Positions 16,627 to 24,772 of a stretch of DNA of 64,000 bases are shown piece by piece. The stretch's first letter is position 1. Each line of letters begins with the position of its first letter. The notes below the pieces were generated by a model. The model ran no database searches and was not told the DNA's origin. It saw only the letters and a program-made list of their open reading frames with translations. The DNA is from Lysobacter silvisoli (GTDB lineage Bacteria; Pseudomonadota; Gammaproteobacteria; Xanthomonadales; Xanthomonadaceae), in the NCBI RefSeq assembly GCF_003382365.1, contig NZ_QTSU01000001.1, positions 1,860,001 through 1,924,000 of the forward strand. Direction: 5' to 3'. Made by a program: the position numbers and the translations under genes.

Positions 16627-18651
16627 ATGACGACCCTACGCCCGCTTACCTGCGCCCTCGCCCTCAGCCTGATCGCCGGCCTGGCCGCGCCGACCGCCGA
16701 CGCGGCCAAGAAGAAGCGGGCCCCCGCCGCCAAGCCCAAAGCCGCGGCCGCCGCCACCGCCTGTACCGATTTCTACGCCAACGCCAACGCCGACTGGCTG
16801 CGCGGCAACCCGCTGCCGGCCGGCGCCGGCACGGTCTCGGCCCTGGAGCTGATGGGCGCGCGCGCGCGCCAGCAGCAGCTGGACCTGCTCAACGGCGCCA
16901 TGACCGCGCCGCAGGGCAACGTGCAGAAGCTGCTCGGCGACTTCTGGGCCAGCGGCCTGGACGAGGCCGCGGTGGAGCGCGACGGCGCCCAGCCCATCGC
17001 CCCGCTGCTGTCGCGCATCGCCGCGATCAAGAAGGCCAAGGACGTGCCGGCCTCGATCGCCGCCCTGCATCAGGTCGGCATCCCGGTCGTGTTCAACTTC
17101 GCCGCGGACGTGGACCTGCGGGACCTGGAACGCCACATCGGCTACTTCGGCCAGGGCGGCCTGGGCCTGCCGGACCCGGCCTACTACACCCGCACCGACA
17201 GCGACACCCGCCAGATCCTCGGTCACTACAACAACTACGTGCAGAAGATCCTGGCCCTGACCGGCACCCCGCAGGACAAGCTGGCGGCCGAGTCGCAGCT
17301 GGTGATCGACCTGGAAACCCGCATCGCCCGCGCCTCGCGCTCGCTGACCGACCTGCGCGACCTGCGCGCGCACTACAACCCCACCCAGGTCGCCGCGCTG
17401 GCCAAGCAGTACAAGCGCCTGCAGTTGGCGGACTTCCTCAAGGCCCAGGGCGTGAACGACGACAGCGTGTCGATCGGCAACGCCCAACTGTTCGCCGAAC
17501 TGGACAATCTGGTCGGCACGCTCAAGCCCGAGCAGTGGAAGGTCTACCTGCGCTGGCGCGTGGGCGACTCGATGGCGCCCTACCTGGCCAAGCCCTTCCG
17601 CGACGCCCAATACGACTTCCACGGCCGCATGCTGCGCGGCATGACCGCGCCGCTGCCGCGCCAACAGGCGGTGTTGGACGCGATCAACCTGGCCGCCGGC
17701 CCGATGATCGGCCGCGAGTACGCCAACAAGTTCCTGCCCGCGGCCACCGACAAGCGCGCCGAGGAAATCGCCTCGCAGGTGCGCGCGAGCCTGGGCAAGG
17801 CGATCGACGCCGAAACCCGCTTCAGCGACGCGGCCAAGGCCGAAGCGCGCGCCAAGCTGGCGCGGCTGAAGATCGAAGTGGGCACGCCCAACCGCGACCT
17901 GGACTACAGCGTGCAGCCCATGGGCCGCGGCAGCTTCGGCAGCAACATGCTGATCGCCTCGACCTGGCGCCACCGCGAGGAAATGAAGCGCATCGGTCGC
18001 GGCAACGCCGACCGCCGCTGGGACGTGCTGCCGCAGGACCCGGCCCTGGCCTACGACATCGCCCAGAACCGCCTGATCGTGACCGCGGCGGCGCTGCAGG
18101 CGCCGGTGCTGGACATGAGCAAGGACGCGGCCTGGCAGTACGGCTCCTTCGGCGCCCTGGTCGGCCACGAACTCAGCCACGGCTTCGACAGCCGCGGCCG
18201 CCTGGTCAACGCCAAGCAGGAAGTCGGCGACTGGTGGACGCCCACCGAAACCGCCGCCTGGGACGCGTTGGGCAAGCGCGTGGCCGCGCAGTACGGCAGC
18301 TACGACTACCCCGGCCTCAAGGGCGTGAAGGTCAACGGCCAGCAGACCCGCGACGAGAACATCGCCGACATCGCCGGCGTGGAACTGGCCTGGAACACCT
18401 TCAAGGGCGCCGACGCCGGCGCCGGCAAGGACGCGGGCCAGTCCTTCTACCGCGGCTGGGCCTCGTTGTGGGCGCAGCAGGCCAGCACCGAGGTCTACAC
18501 CCAGCGCGCCGCCGTCGACGTGCACGCTCCCGGCCAGTGGCGCACCAACGGCCCGCTGATCAACCAGCCCTCCTTCGGCGAAGCCTACGCCTGCAAGGCC
18601 GGCCAGCCGATGCAGGCCAAGCCGGACCAGCGGATCACGATCTTCCCGTAA
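16627..18651 (+). CDS. M13-family metallopeptidase, secreted
   Basis: A 674-residue M13 peptidase, a diverged paralogue of the one at 14199. It has a signal peptide (residues 1-26, ending ADA) instead of a lipoprotein signal, followed by a basic Lys/Ala/Pro-rich linker (KKKRAPAAKPKAAA) and then CTDFYANANADWL, the usual start of the M13 lobe. The zinc-binding motif HELSH starts at residue 514 (GHELSHGFDSRG) and the third ligand lies in DENIADIAGVE. Both motifs are complete, so activity is expected. The C-terminal CKAGQPM...ITIFP is a weaker match to the family end (VW replaced). The different targeting suggests that one paralogue is membrane-tethered and the other soluble in the periplasm or outside. 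Confidence 0.92.
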   Translation: MTTLRPLTCALALSLIAGLAAPTADAAKKKRAPAAKPKAAAAATACTDFYANANADWLRGNPLPAGAGTVSALELMGARARQQQLDLLNGAMTAPQGNVQKLLGDFWASGLDEAAVERDGAQPIAPLLSRIAAIKKAKDVPASIAALHQVGIPVVFNFAADVDLRDLERHIGYFGQGGLGLPDPAYYTRTDSDTRQILGHYNNYVQKILALTGTPQDKLAAESQLVIDLETRIARASRSLTDLRDLRAHYNPTQVAALAKQYKRLQLADFLKAQGVNDDSVSIGNAQLFAELDNLVGTLKPEQWKVYLRWRVGDSMAPYLAKPFRDAQYDFHGRMLRGMTAPLPRQQAVLDAINLAAGPMIGREYANKFLPAATDKRAEEIASQVRASLGKAIDAETRFSDAAKAEARAKLARLKIEVGTPNRDLDYSVQPMGRGSFGSNMLIASTWRHREEMKRIGRGNADRRWDVLPQDPALAYDIAQNRLIVTAAALQAPVLDMSKDAAWQYGSFGALVGHELSHGFDSRGRLVNAKQEVGDWWTPTETAAWDALGKRVAAQYGSYDYPGLKGVKVNGQQTRDENIADIAGVELAWNTFKGADAGAGKDAGQSFYRGWASLWAQQASTEVYTQRAAVDVHAPGQWRTNGPLINQPSFGEAYACKAGQPMQAKPDQRITIFP

Positions 18652-18670
18652 GCGGTGGCCACGCAGGCAA

Positions 18671-18702
18671 AAAAAATGGCGCGGAATTCCGCGCCGTTTT
18701 TT
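18671..18702. terminator. Bidirectional terminator
   Basis: A perfect 18-base palindrome GGCGCGGAATTCCGCGCC (18678-18695) flanked by an A run on the left and a T run on the right. It lies between two convergent genes and can serve both. Confidence 0.85.
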
Positions 18703-18717
18703 GCCGCATCGATCAGA

Positions 18718-19632
18718 TCACTTGCCGATACGGAGCGTGGCGCCACCATCGCTACCGAACATCACGGGAATGACGCCGTACCGCAGATCCTCTCCAGTAA
18801 ACGGGGCGAACACGTACCCCAGGGCACAGGCCTTCAATTTCTCGCCTAGTACCGGAGACGGTGAAAAATTCTGCAGCAAGACTCTACTGGCGCGCCCCGT
18901 AGGTTCGACCTCTACGAGATAGACGGCGTATCCACCCCTAATCCCCGCAGGCATAGATGGGCTGCAACTGCCTTTTTTAAGAATTTGTGGGGCTTTCATG
19001 GCCCCCGAGGAAGGCCTGACTTCTCGCTGTCTCAGGTCCGAACCCGGCTTCTCTCCAACCGAATCGAAGTACCCGTTCAAATCCTCTTGGATCAGACCGG
19101 TGGCAGCCCCCATCTTGCGTCGCCACAATGCCTGCGCTCGCCTCAACAGGTCGGCGTTATAGCCGCTCAGATCGAAGCTACCTACGCGATGATCGAACTT
19201 CGAGCTGCTATGGGCCCTCAAGTACAAGTACACCTGAGCCCACTTCATAGCCTCCCGTGCATCGCCTTCTGCTAGGGCCATTTCCGCGAGATCGGCATAG
19301 GCGAGCGAATAACCGGCTTCCGCATACGACAGAATTAACGGACGCGCCTTGGTGCTGTCCTTTGCCAGAAAATTGCCCGGTAAATCCGCGCCGTGACGGT
19401 ACAACAAGCCCAGTTGATAAGCCTCTAGCGGACATTGCCGTGCAAGCTCTTTCAATCTTTCGAGACTGCTCGCACGTCTCGGCTGCTCGAGAGAATCGTC
19501 CAGCGCAGTCGCAAACAAAGTCGAATCCTGGGATTGGCGAGCATCGCAATCCCAAGGCTTACGAGCATCTTGCGCGTGAGTCACGCCGCAAAAGCCGAGC
19601 ACAAACATCACCGCGGTGAACGACATATGCAT
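18718..19632 (-). CDS. Exported protein with Sel1/TPR-like repeats
   Basis: About 304 residues. The signal peptide starts at ATG 19632 or 19626 (MSFTAVMFVLGFCGVTHAQ). The middle part (EAYQLGLLYRHGADLPGNF, AEAGYSLAYADLAEMALAEG, EAMKWAQVYLYLRA) has the small helical-repeat character of Sel1 or TPR proteins. The last about 90 residues (AVYLVEVEPTGRASRVLLQN ... LGEKLKACALGYVFAP) resemble the C-terminal domain of TonB-type energy transducers, though this is a weak match. The gene is less GC-rich than its neighbours and may have been acquired. It lies 23 bases downstream of the rhomboid gene in the same direction, so the two may be co-transcribed and the product could be a substrate or partner of the protease. 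Function unknown. Confidence 0.75.
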   Translation of the reverse strand: MHMSFTAVMFVLGFCGVTHAQDARKPWDCDARQSQDSTLFATALDDSLEQPRRASSLERLKELARQCPLEAYQLGLLYRHGADLPGNFLAKDSTKARPLILSYAEAGYSLAYADLAEMALAEGDAREAMKWAQVYLYLRAHSSSKFDHRVGSFDLSGYNADLLRRAQALWRRKMGAATGLIQEDLNGYFDSVGEKPGSDLRQREVRPSSGAMKAPQILKKGSCSPSMPAGIRGGYAVYLVEVEPTGRASRVLLQNFSPSPVLGEKLKACALGYVFAPFTGEDLRYGVIPVMFGSDGGATLRIGK

Positions 19633-19655
19633 AGGTGCTTGTCCGGCCTGGCTAG

Positions 19656-20312
19656 TCAGCGCACGATCCGCGGCCGCGGCGGCTTGGGCTTGCCGAACGG
19701 CGGCTGCCCGCGCCAGTAGCGGATCAGCAGCCAGCCGAACAGCATGCCGCCCAGGTGGGCGAAGTGGGCCACGCCCGGTTGCTGGCCGGTGATGCCCAGC
19801 AGCAGTTCGACCACGCCGTAGATGATGACCAGCGTGCGCGCCTTCATCGGTATCGGCGGAATCAGCAGCATCACGCGCTGGTTCGGGAACAGCATGCCGT
19901 AGGCCAGCAGCAAACCGAAGATGCCGCCGGAGGCGCCCAGCGTGGGATAGGCCTGGCCGCCCTGCGACATGTTCCAGTAACCGACCGCGAGCTGGCACAG
20001 CGCCGCGCCGACCACGCACACCAGGTAATAGGACAGGTAGCGGCGCTGCCCCCACACGTGTTCGATCTGCGCGCCGAACATCAACAGGGTCAGCATGTTG
20101 AACAGCAGGTGCGGGAAATTGCCGTGCAGGAAGCCGTAGGTCAGCACCTGCCAGGGCATGAAGCCGTAGCCGGCGTAGGGGTCGCTCTCGGCGCCGGGCG
20201 GCCACAGCATGAAGGGATAGAACGCGGACTCGCCCAGGGCGAGTTGCAACAGGAATACCAGGCCGTTGGCGATCAACAGGGCCTTGGTGACGGGCGGCAG
20301 GTTGGAGAACAT
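19656..20312 (-). CDS. Rhomboid-family intramembrane serine protease
   Basis: A 218-residue membrane protein with about six membrane segments. The catalytic serine lies in GASGGIFGLL and the catalytic histidine in HLGGMLFGWLL. The conserved loop WPPGAESDPYAGYGFMPWQV and the HGNFPHLLFNMLTL helix (HxxxN) are also present. Such proteases cut substrate helices within the membrane. The tail RGQPPFGKPKPPRPRIVR is basic and probably cytoplasmic. The start is ATG 20312 (MFSNLPPVTKALL). The neighbouring exported helical-repeat gene follows after 23 bases. Confidence 0.93.
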   Translation of the reverse strand: MFSNLPPVTKALLIANGLVFLLQLALGESAFYPFMLWPPGAESDPYAGYGFMPWQVLTYGFLHGNFPHLLFNMLTLLMFGAQIEHVWGQRRYLSYYLVCVVGAALCQLAVGYWNMSQGGQAYPTLGASGGIFGLLLAYGMLFPNQRVMLLIPPIPMKARTLVIIYGVVELLLGITGQQPGVAHFAHLGGMLFGWLLIRYWRGQPPFGKPKPPRPRIVR

Positions 20313-20383
20313 CGGTACTCCCGGGGGATGCGGCTATGGTAGCCGCTGCCCGCGCGCGTCGCCCGCGCACGCGGCGGCGCCGT

Positions 20384-20731
20384 TCAGTCCGGCGGCCCCC
20401 AGATTTGCGAATCCAGCGTCGCGGCGGCGCGAACGCCGATCACCCGGCCGCCTTCCACGCGCAGGCCTTCGGCGCGCAGGCGCTGGCACTGCTCGCGGTA
20501 GCCCTTGGAGCCCTCGGGCAGGGCGATGCGGCCGTCGGAGCGCAACACGCGGTGCCAGGGCAGCTTAGGGTCGTCGTTCTGGCTGAGCAGGCGCGCGACC
20601 AGGCGCGCGCGGCCGGGCAGGCCGGCGCGGCGGGCGACCTCGCCATAGCCGGCGACCTCCCCCTTGGGGATGGCGCGGATGGCGGCGAAGATGCGTTTTG
20701 CGGCGACGTCCGGGTCCATGGGGTTTAGCAT
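20384..20731 (-). CDS. Alkyltransferase-like DNA lesion-binding protein (ATL)
   Basis: A 115-residue protein related to the DNA-binding domain of O6-methylguanine methyltransferases. In the active-site motif PCHRV the reactive cysteine is replaced by tryptophan: residues 58-62 read PWHRV. This is the defining change of alkyltransferase-like proteins, which bind O6-alkylguanine without repairing it and direct the lesion to nucleotide excision repair. The helix-turn-helix with its arginine finger (GYGEVARRAGLPGRARLVA) is present. The start could be ATG 20731 or 20719 (MDPDVAAKRIF); neither has a good ribosome site. The tail after GLRVEGGRV is short and lacks other domains. Confidence in class is high. 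Confidence 0.9.
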   Translation of the reverse strand: MLNPMDPDVAAKRIFAAIRAIPKGEVAGYGEVARRAGLPGRARLVARLLSQNDDPKLPWHRVLRSDGRIALPEGSKGYREQCQRLRAEGLRVEGGRVIGVRAAATLDSQIWGPPD

Positions 20732-20779
20732 AGCGGGGTAGGCGCGCAGCGCGCGCAGCGATATCGCACGGAGCAGAAC

Positions 20780-21187
20780 ATGCAATTCGAACAGATCCGC
20801 AAGCACCTCACCCAGTCCGGCTTCAACCTCACCCTGCACGACGAGGGGGTGCTGTGCATCGAACTGTCGCTGGAACAGGGCACCCGCCACCAGGCGATCT
20901 TCCTGTCCGAGCTGGAACACGACGACGGCCGCCCGTTCCTGCGGGTGAGCACGGTGATCGCGCCGATCACCGGCATCGACGCGCGCCGCGCGCTGGTGTT
21001 CAACTGGCAGAGCCACGTGGGCTACCTCGCCATCGGCGACCTGGACGGCGTGCCCTACCTGCAGTTGTGCGAGAACCGCCCGCTGGACGGCCTGGCCGCG
21101 GCCGAGATCGACCGCCTGGTGCTGGAGATCGGCGGCCTGGGCGACCAGATGGAACGCATGATGTCGGCCGACGGCGACCTGCTGTAA
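20780..21187 (+). CDS. Small soluble protein, unknown function
   Basis: A 135-residue acidic protein, divergent from the ATL gene. It has alternating beta strands and helices (MQFEQIRKHLTQSGFNLTL, GVLCIELSLEQG, PFLRVSTVIAPITG, ALVFNWQSHVGYLAIGDLDG, LQLCENRPLDGL, IDRLVLEIGGLGDQME). The pattern resembles type-III-secretion chaperone or YbjN-like folds: a pairwise alpha-beta sandwich ending in a helix. This is a fold-level impression only. Start ATG 20780 has CGGAGC upstream. No membrane segment or signal peptide. It is followed by an inverted pair of REP-like repeats and a terminator. Confidence 0.75.
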   Translation: MQFEQIRKHLTQSGFNLTLHDEGVLCIELSLEQGTRHQAIFLSELEHDDGRPFLRVSTVIAPITGIDARRALVFNWQSHVGYLAIGDLDGVPYLQLCENRPLDGLAAAEIDRLVLEIGGLGDQMERMMSADGDLL

Positions 21188-21205
21188 GCGCAGGCCGGTT
21201 GCAGC

Positions 21206-21280
21206 TGTGGGAGCGGCGTGAGCCGCGATTTGCGCCGAAATCGCGTGGTGGGGGTAATCGCGGCTCACGCCGCTCCCACA
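21206..21280. repeat. Inverted pair of REP-like palindromes
   Basis: Two 25-base arms facing each other, TGTGGGAGCGGCGTGAGCC(GCGATT) at 21206-21230 and its exact complement at 21256-21280, about 25 bases apart. This forms one large hairpin, the arrangement known as a BIME in other genera. Confidence 0.85.
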
Positions 21281-21307
21281 GAAGGCCGCAGATCCAGCCC
21301 GATAACG

Positions 21308-21335
21308 AAAAAGCCCGCATCGCTGCGGGCTTTTT
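21308..21335. terminator. Bidirectional intrinsic terminator
   Basis: Stem AAAAAGCCCGCA/TGCGGGCTTTTT with loop TCGC, between the rightward gene ending at 21187 and the leftward pit gene. A-run and T-run arms make it usable on both strands. Confidence 0.85.
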
Positions 21336-21357
21336 CTTTGCGGGCGACGCGGAAGCC

Positions 21358-22485
21358 TCAGGCCCAGCCCAGCGCCCGCATGCCCGCGAACAGGCCGTAG
21401 GCGATGCCGCCGGCGGCCGGGATGGTGAGGATCCAGGCCCAGATCATCTTCTCCACCACGGTCCACTTGATCGCGTTGAAGCGCTTGGCCGTGCCCACGC
21501 CCATGATCGCCGCGGAGATGTTGTGAGTGGTGGACACCGGGATGCCCAGCGACGAGGCCAGGGTGATCACCGAGGCGGCGCTGGCTTCGGCGGCGAAGCC
21601 GTGGATGGGATGCAGCTTGACCAGCTTGTGGCCCAGGGTCTTGATGATGCGCCAGCCGCCGGCGGCGGTGCCCGCGGCCATGACCACGGCGCAGGTCAGC
21701 TTGATCCACAGGTCGATGTCGTTGTGCGCGATCGCGCCCGGCGACGGATGCAGGAAGGCCAGCCAGGCCGGCAGGTCGTTGAGGGTGCCGTCGGCCTGCG
21801 CCGCGACCAGGGTCAGGGCGATGATGCCCATGGTCTTCTGCGCGTCGTTGGAGCCGTGGGCGAAGCCCATGTAGGCGGCCGAAGCCAGCTGCGCCTTGCC
21901 GAAGAAGCCGTTGACCCAGCGCGGGCGCGCCATGCGCCGCAGCCAGCCGCGGGTGCTGGCCATGCCGGAGATGATCGCGAACAACACGCCCATGAGCACG
22001 AAGCCGGCGGTGAAGCCCAGCACCGGCGAGCTGATCATCGGCACCACGACCTTCCACAGCACGCCGGCGCTCTTGTACCAGGGGTCGGCCGGCTGCGACC
22101 AGACCACCGCGGCCGGGTCGTTCATGGCCGCGGCCACCGCCGCGCCGCACAGGCCGCCGATCAGCGCGTGCGAGGACGAGGACGGCAGGCCCAGCGCCCA
22201 GGTGATCAGGTTCCAGACGATGCCACCCAGCAGCGCGCACAGGATCAGCTGCGAGCTCACGTCGACCACGCCGGCGTCGATGATGCCCGAGGCCACGGTC
22301 TTGGCCACCGCGGTGCCCCACAGCGCGCCGATGAGGTTCATGAACGCGGCCAGGCCCACCGCCTGCGCCGGCGACATTACCTTGGTCGCCACCACCGTGG
22401 CGATGGAGTTGGCGGTGTCGTGGAAGCCGTTGATGTACTCGAAGATCAGCGCCGCGAGCACCACCACCAGGACGAGCGTCAGCAT
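21358..22485 (-). CDS. pit: Pit-family inorganic phosphate transporter
   Basis: A 375-residue membrane protein with ten or more hydrophobic segments. It takes up inorganic phosphate, usually as metal-phosphate, driven by the proton or sodium gradient. Both repeats of the PiT signature are visible: GFHDTANSIATVVAT near the N-terminus and GSNDAQKTMGIIAL in the second half. The conserved LPSSSSHALIGG and GIPVSTTHNISAAIMG are also present. The DUF47 gene precedes it with 10 bases between, the standard pairing for Pit transporters. The full length matches the shorter bacterial Pit proteins. Confidence 0.93.
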   Translation of the reverse strand: MLTLVLVVVLAALIFEYINGFHDTANSIATVVATKVMSPAQAVGLAAFMNLIGALWGTAVAKTVASGIIDAGVVDVSSQLILCALLGGIVWNLITWALGLPSSSSHALIGGLCGAAVAAAMNDPAAVVWSQPADPWYKSAGVLWKVVVPMISSPVLGFTAGFVLMGVLFAIISGMASTRGWLRRMARPRWVNGFFGKAQLASAAYMGFAHGSNDAQKTMGIIALTLVAAQADGTLNDLPAWLAFLHPSPGAIAHNDIDLWIKLTCAVVMAAGTAAGGWRIIKTLGHKLVKLHPIHGFAAEASAASVITLASSLGIPVSTTHNISAAIMGVGTAKRFNAIKWTVVEKMIWAWILTIPAAGGIAYGLFAGMRALGWA

Positions 22486-22495
22486 CGCGCGCGCC

Positions 22496-23122
22496 TCAGG
22501 AGTTCTTCAGCACGATCTGGTAGGCGACCACGCCGGCTTCGCGGCAGCGGTCGATGGCCTTTTCCAGGATCTCGAAGAACTCCTTCAACAGGAACATCTG
22601 CAGGTTGTCGAGCTGGCCGGAGTAGATGTCGCGGTACAGCTCCAGCATCAGGCGGTCGGCCTCGTTCTCCAGCGAGCGCAGCTGGTCGTTGAGCGCCTTC
22701 ATCGGCTCCAGCTTCAGATGGCGCAGCTGGTGCACCATCTTCACCACCACCCCGGCGGCCTGCTCCAGCATCGCCGCGCGCGGCGCGAAGTCGATGTGTT
22801 CCAGGTGGCGGGTGGCCAGCGAATAGCGGTCGGCGAACTTCTCGACCTGCTTGGGGATCTTGTACAGCGCCGAGCCCAGGGCTTCGATGTCCTCGCGCTC
22901 GATCGGGGTGATGAAGCTGTCCACCAGCTCCTGGCTGATCTTGTCCGAGGCCTCGCGCTCGCGCTGGCGGGCGAGCTTGAACGCGTCCAGCGCGGGCTGG
23001 CGGTCGGCCTCCTTGAGCATGGCGTGCAGGGCCTTGGTGCTGTCGTGGGCGGCGACGGCGGCCTCCTCCAGCAGGGTGTAGAACTGGTTGCCTTGGCCGA
23101 AGATCGTCTGCAGGGAGAACAT
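22496..23122 (-). CDS. DUF47-family Pit accessory protein
   Basis: A 208-residue, mostly helical cytoplasmic protein of the DUF47 (PhoU-like) family. The start MFSLQTIFGQGNQFYTLLEEAA and later LRSLENEADRLMLELYRDIYSG are typical. Members are nearly always encoded beside a Pit transporter and are thought to regulate it, as PhoU does for Pst. Here the gene is the first of a two-gene operon with pit downstream (10-base gap). Acidic helix segments such as ALENEAD may bind metal, as in PhoU. No pho-type regulatory box was looked for in detail; none was obvious upstream. Confidence 0.92.
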   Translation of the reverse strand: MFSLQTIFGQGNQFYTLLEEAAVAAHDSTKALHAMLKEADRQPALDAFKLARQREREASDKISQELVDSFITPIEREDIEALGSALYKIPKQVEKFADRYSLATRHLEHIDFAPRAAMLEQAAGVVVKMVHQLRHLKLEPMKALNDQLRSLENEADRLMLELYRDIYSGQLDNLQMFLLKEFFEILEKAIDRCREAGVVAYQIVLKNS

Positions 23123-23434
23123 GCGTGGGTAGCCTCTAGATGCCGGCCGCGACGGCCCGGGGTGAACTGCGGGCGCGATTATGACGGTTTGGTGGCAGTT
23201 GCGCCCGTCTTTTCGGCCCCGCCGGGCCTCCGAGACCGCCTGAAGGGGGCGGCGGGCCGGCGCTCACGCGGCCGGGGCGGCGGCGCCTGTTAAGATCGGG
23301 TCTGCGCCACCCCCTCCCCCAACCCGCTCCATGGACGACGACCCAACATCGCCCGCCCGCGCCCACGCGGCCACCCTGCCCGGCCCGTTGCGCCCCCGCA
23401 GCCCCATTGAACCCGACACGACGGAGCGGCCCGC
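23123..23434. other. 312-base divergent intergenic region
   Basis: Separates the phosphate-transport operon from the CorC/HlyC-type gene. It contains TGTTAAGATC near 23288, which could be a -10 region for the rightward genes, and a ribosome site CGGAGCGG before ATG 23435. No gene or repeat-family member is seen. Confidence 0.35.
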
Positions 23435-24772
23435 ATGCTGGAGCTGCTGATCGTCGTCGCCCTGATCGTGCTCAACGCCTTCTTCGCTTTGTCGGAGATG
23501 GCGCTGATGACCTCGCGCAAGCTGCGCCTGAAGCAGATGGCCGAGACCAGCCGCGGCGCGCGCATGGCGCTGGCCCTGGCCGAACATCCGGACAACTTGC
23601 TGTCGACCGTGCAGATCGGCATCACCGGCATCGGCGTGCTGACCGGCTACTTCGGCGGCGAGTCGATCGGCCTGGTCATCGCCGGCTGGCTGAGCCATCT
23701 GCTCCCGGGCGACTTCACCCAGTACGCCCGCCCGATCGGCATCGGCACCGCGATGGCGCTGATCACCGCCGCGCAGGTGATCTTCGGCGAGCTGATTCCC
23801 AAGCGCCTGGCGCTGACCAACCCCGAGCGCATCGCCTGCGCGGTCGCGCTGCCACTGTACGGCCTGTCGCGCGGCGCGCGTCCGGCGGTGCTGGCGCTGG
23901 GCGCGATCAACCGCGGCGTGCTGCGCCTGCTGGGGATCAAGGACGACGCCCGCAGCGAGATCAGCGAAGAGGAGATCCGCCTGCTGGTGACCGAAAGCCA
24001 CGAGCAGGGCGTGATCGACGCCGACGAACGCAAGATGATGAACCGCGTGCTCAGCCTGGGCGACCGCACCGCCGAGAGCCTGATGACGCCGCGCACGCGC
24101 ATCGCCTGGCTGGACGCCGGCGTGGACTTCGCCGAGAACCTGGCGAGCATGCGCGAGTACGCGTATTCGCGTTATCCGGTCTATCGCGGCAACGACAGCG
24201 ACGTGCTCGGCGTGCTCGAGGTCAAATCGCTGCTGGACCGCCTGGACCAGACCGCGCCGGAGCTGTTCTCCGACCTGCGCCCGCCGGTGTTCGTGGCCGA
24301 GTCCACCCATGCGCTGAAGCTGCTGGAGATCTTCCGCGAGGAGCAGCAGTCGCTGGCCCTGGTGGTGGACGAGTACGGCGACGTCACCGGCCTGGTCACG
24401 GTCAACGACCTGATGGGCGCGGTGATCGGCCGCATCCAGACCAACGAGACCGACGACGTGGCCGCGCCCGTGGTCGAGCGCGCCGACGGTTCCTACCTGC
24501 TCGACGGTTCGCTGCCGCTGGAAGACCTGCGCGAACTGGTCGGGGGCGGCCGCCTGCCGGACGAGGACGAGCACGACTTCCACACCGCCGCGGGCATGGT
24601 GATCGCGCACTTCGGCCGCATCCCACACGTGGGCGAGCATTTCGACTGGAGCGTGTGGCGGATCGAGGTGGTGGACCTGGACGGCCCGCGCATCGACAAG
24701 CTGCTGCTGCAGCGCGTCGCCGCGCCGCGCGAGGAAACCCAGGAGCCGGTGTCCGATGACGCCTCCGGCTGA
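23435..24772 (+). CDS. CNNM/CorC-type transporter (hemolysin family)
   Basis: A 445-residue protein with the standard order: N-terminal DUF21 membrane domain with about four helices (starting LLIVVALIVLNAFFALSEMAL), a pair of CBS domains (LMTPRTRIAWLD and LALVVDEYGDVTGLVTVNDL) and a C-terminal CorC_HlyC domain (DGSYLLDGSLPLEDLREL). Older annotations call such proteins hemolysins. Current evidence links them to magnesium or cobalt transport, with nucleotide sensing by the CBS pair. The segment LVVDEYGDVTGLVT is complete. ATG 23435 has ribosome site CGGAGC. It overlaps the ExoD-like gene by 17 bases, so the two form an operon. Confidence 0.9.
   Translation: MLELLIVVALIVLNAFFALSEMALMTSRKLRLKQMAETSRGARMALALAEHPDNLLSTVQIGITGIGVLTGYFGGESIGLVIAGWLSHLLPGDFTQYARPIGIGTAMALITAAQVIFGELIPKRLALTNPERIACAVALPLYGLSRGARPAVLALGAINRGVLRLLGIKDDARSEISEEEIRLLVTESHEQGVIDADERKMMNRVLSLGDRTAESLMTPRTRIAWLDAGVDFAENLASMREYAYSRYPVYRGNDSDVLGVLEVKSLLDRLDQTAPELFSDLRPPVFVAESTHALKLLEIFREEQQSLALVVDEYGDVTGLVTVNDLMGAVIGRIQTNETDDVAAPVVERADGSYLLDGSLPLEDLRELVGGGRLPDEDEHDFHTAAGMVIAHFGRIPHVGEHFDWSVWRIEVVDLDGPRIDKLLLQRVAAPREETQEPVSDDASG

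Noticed and set aside
18718-20370. Single 550-residue fusion of a leader with the exported helical-repeat protein
   Set aside because: The part beyond 19632 overlaps the rhomboid gene in another frame; a signal peptide starts at 19632/19626.
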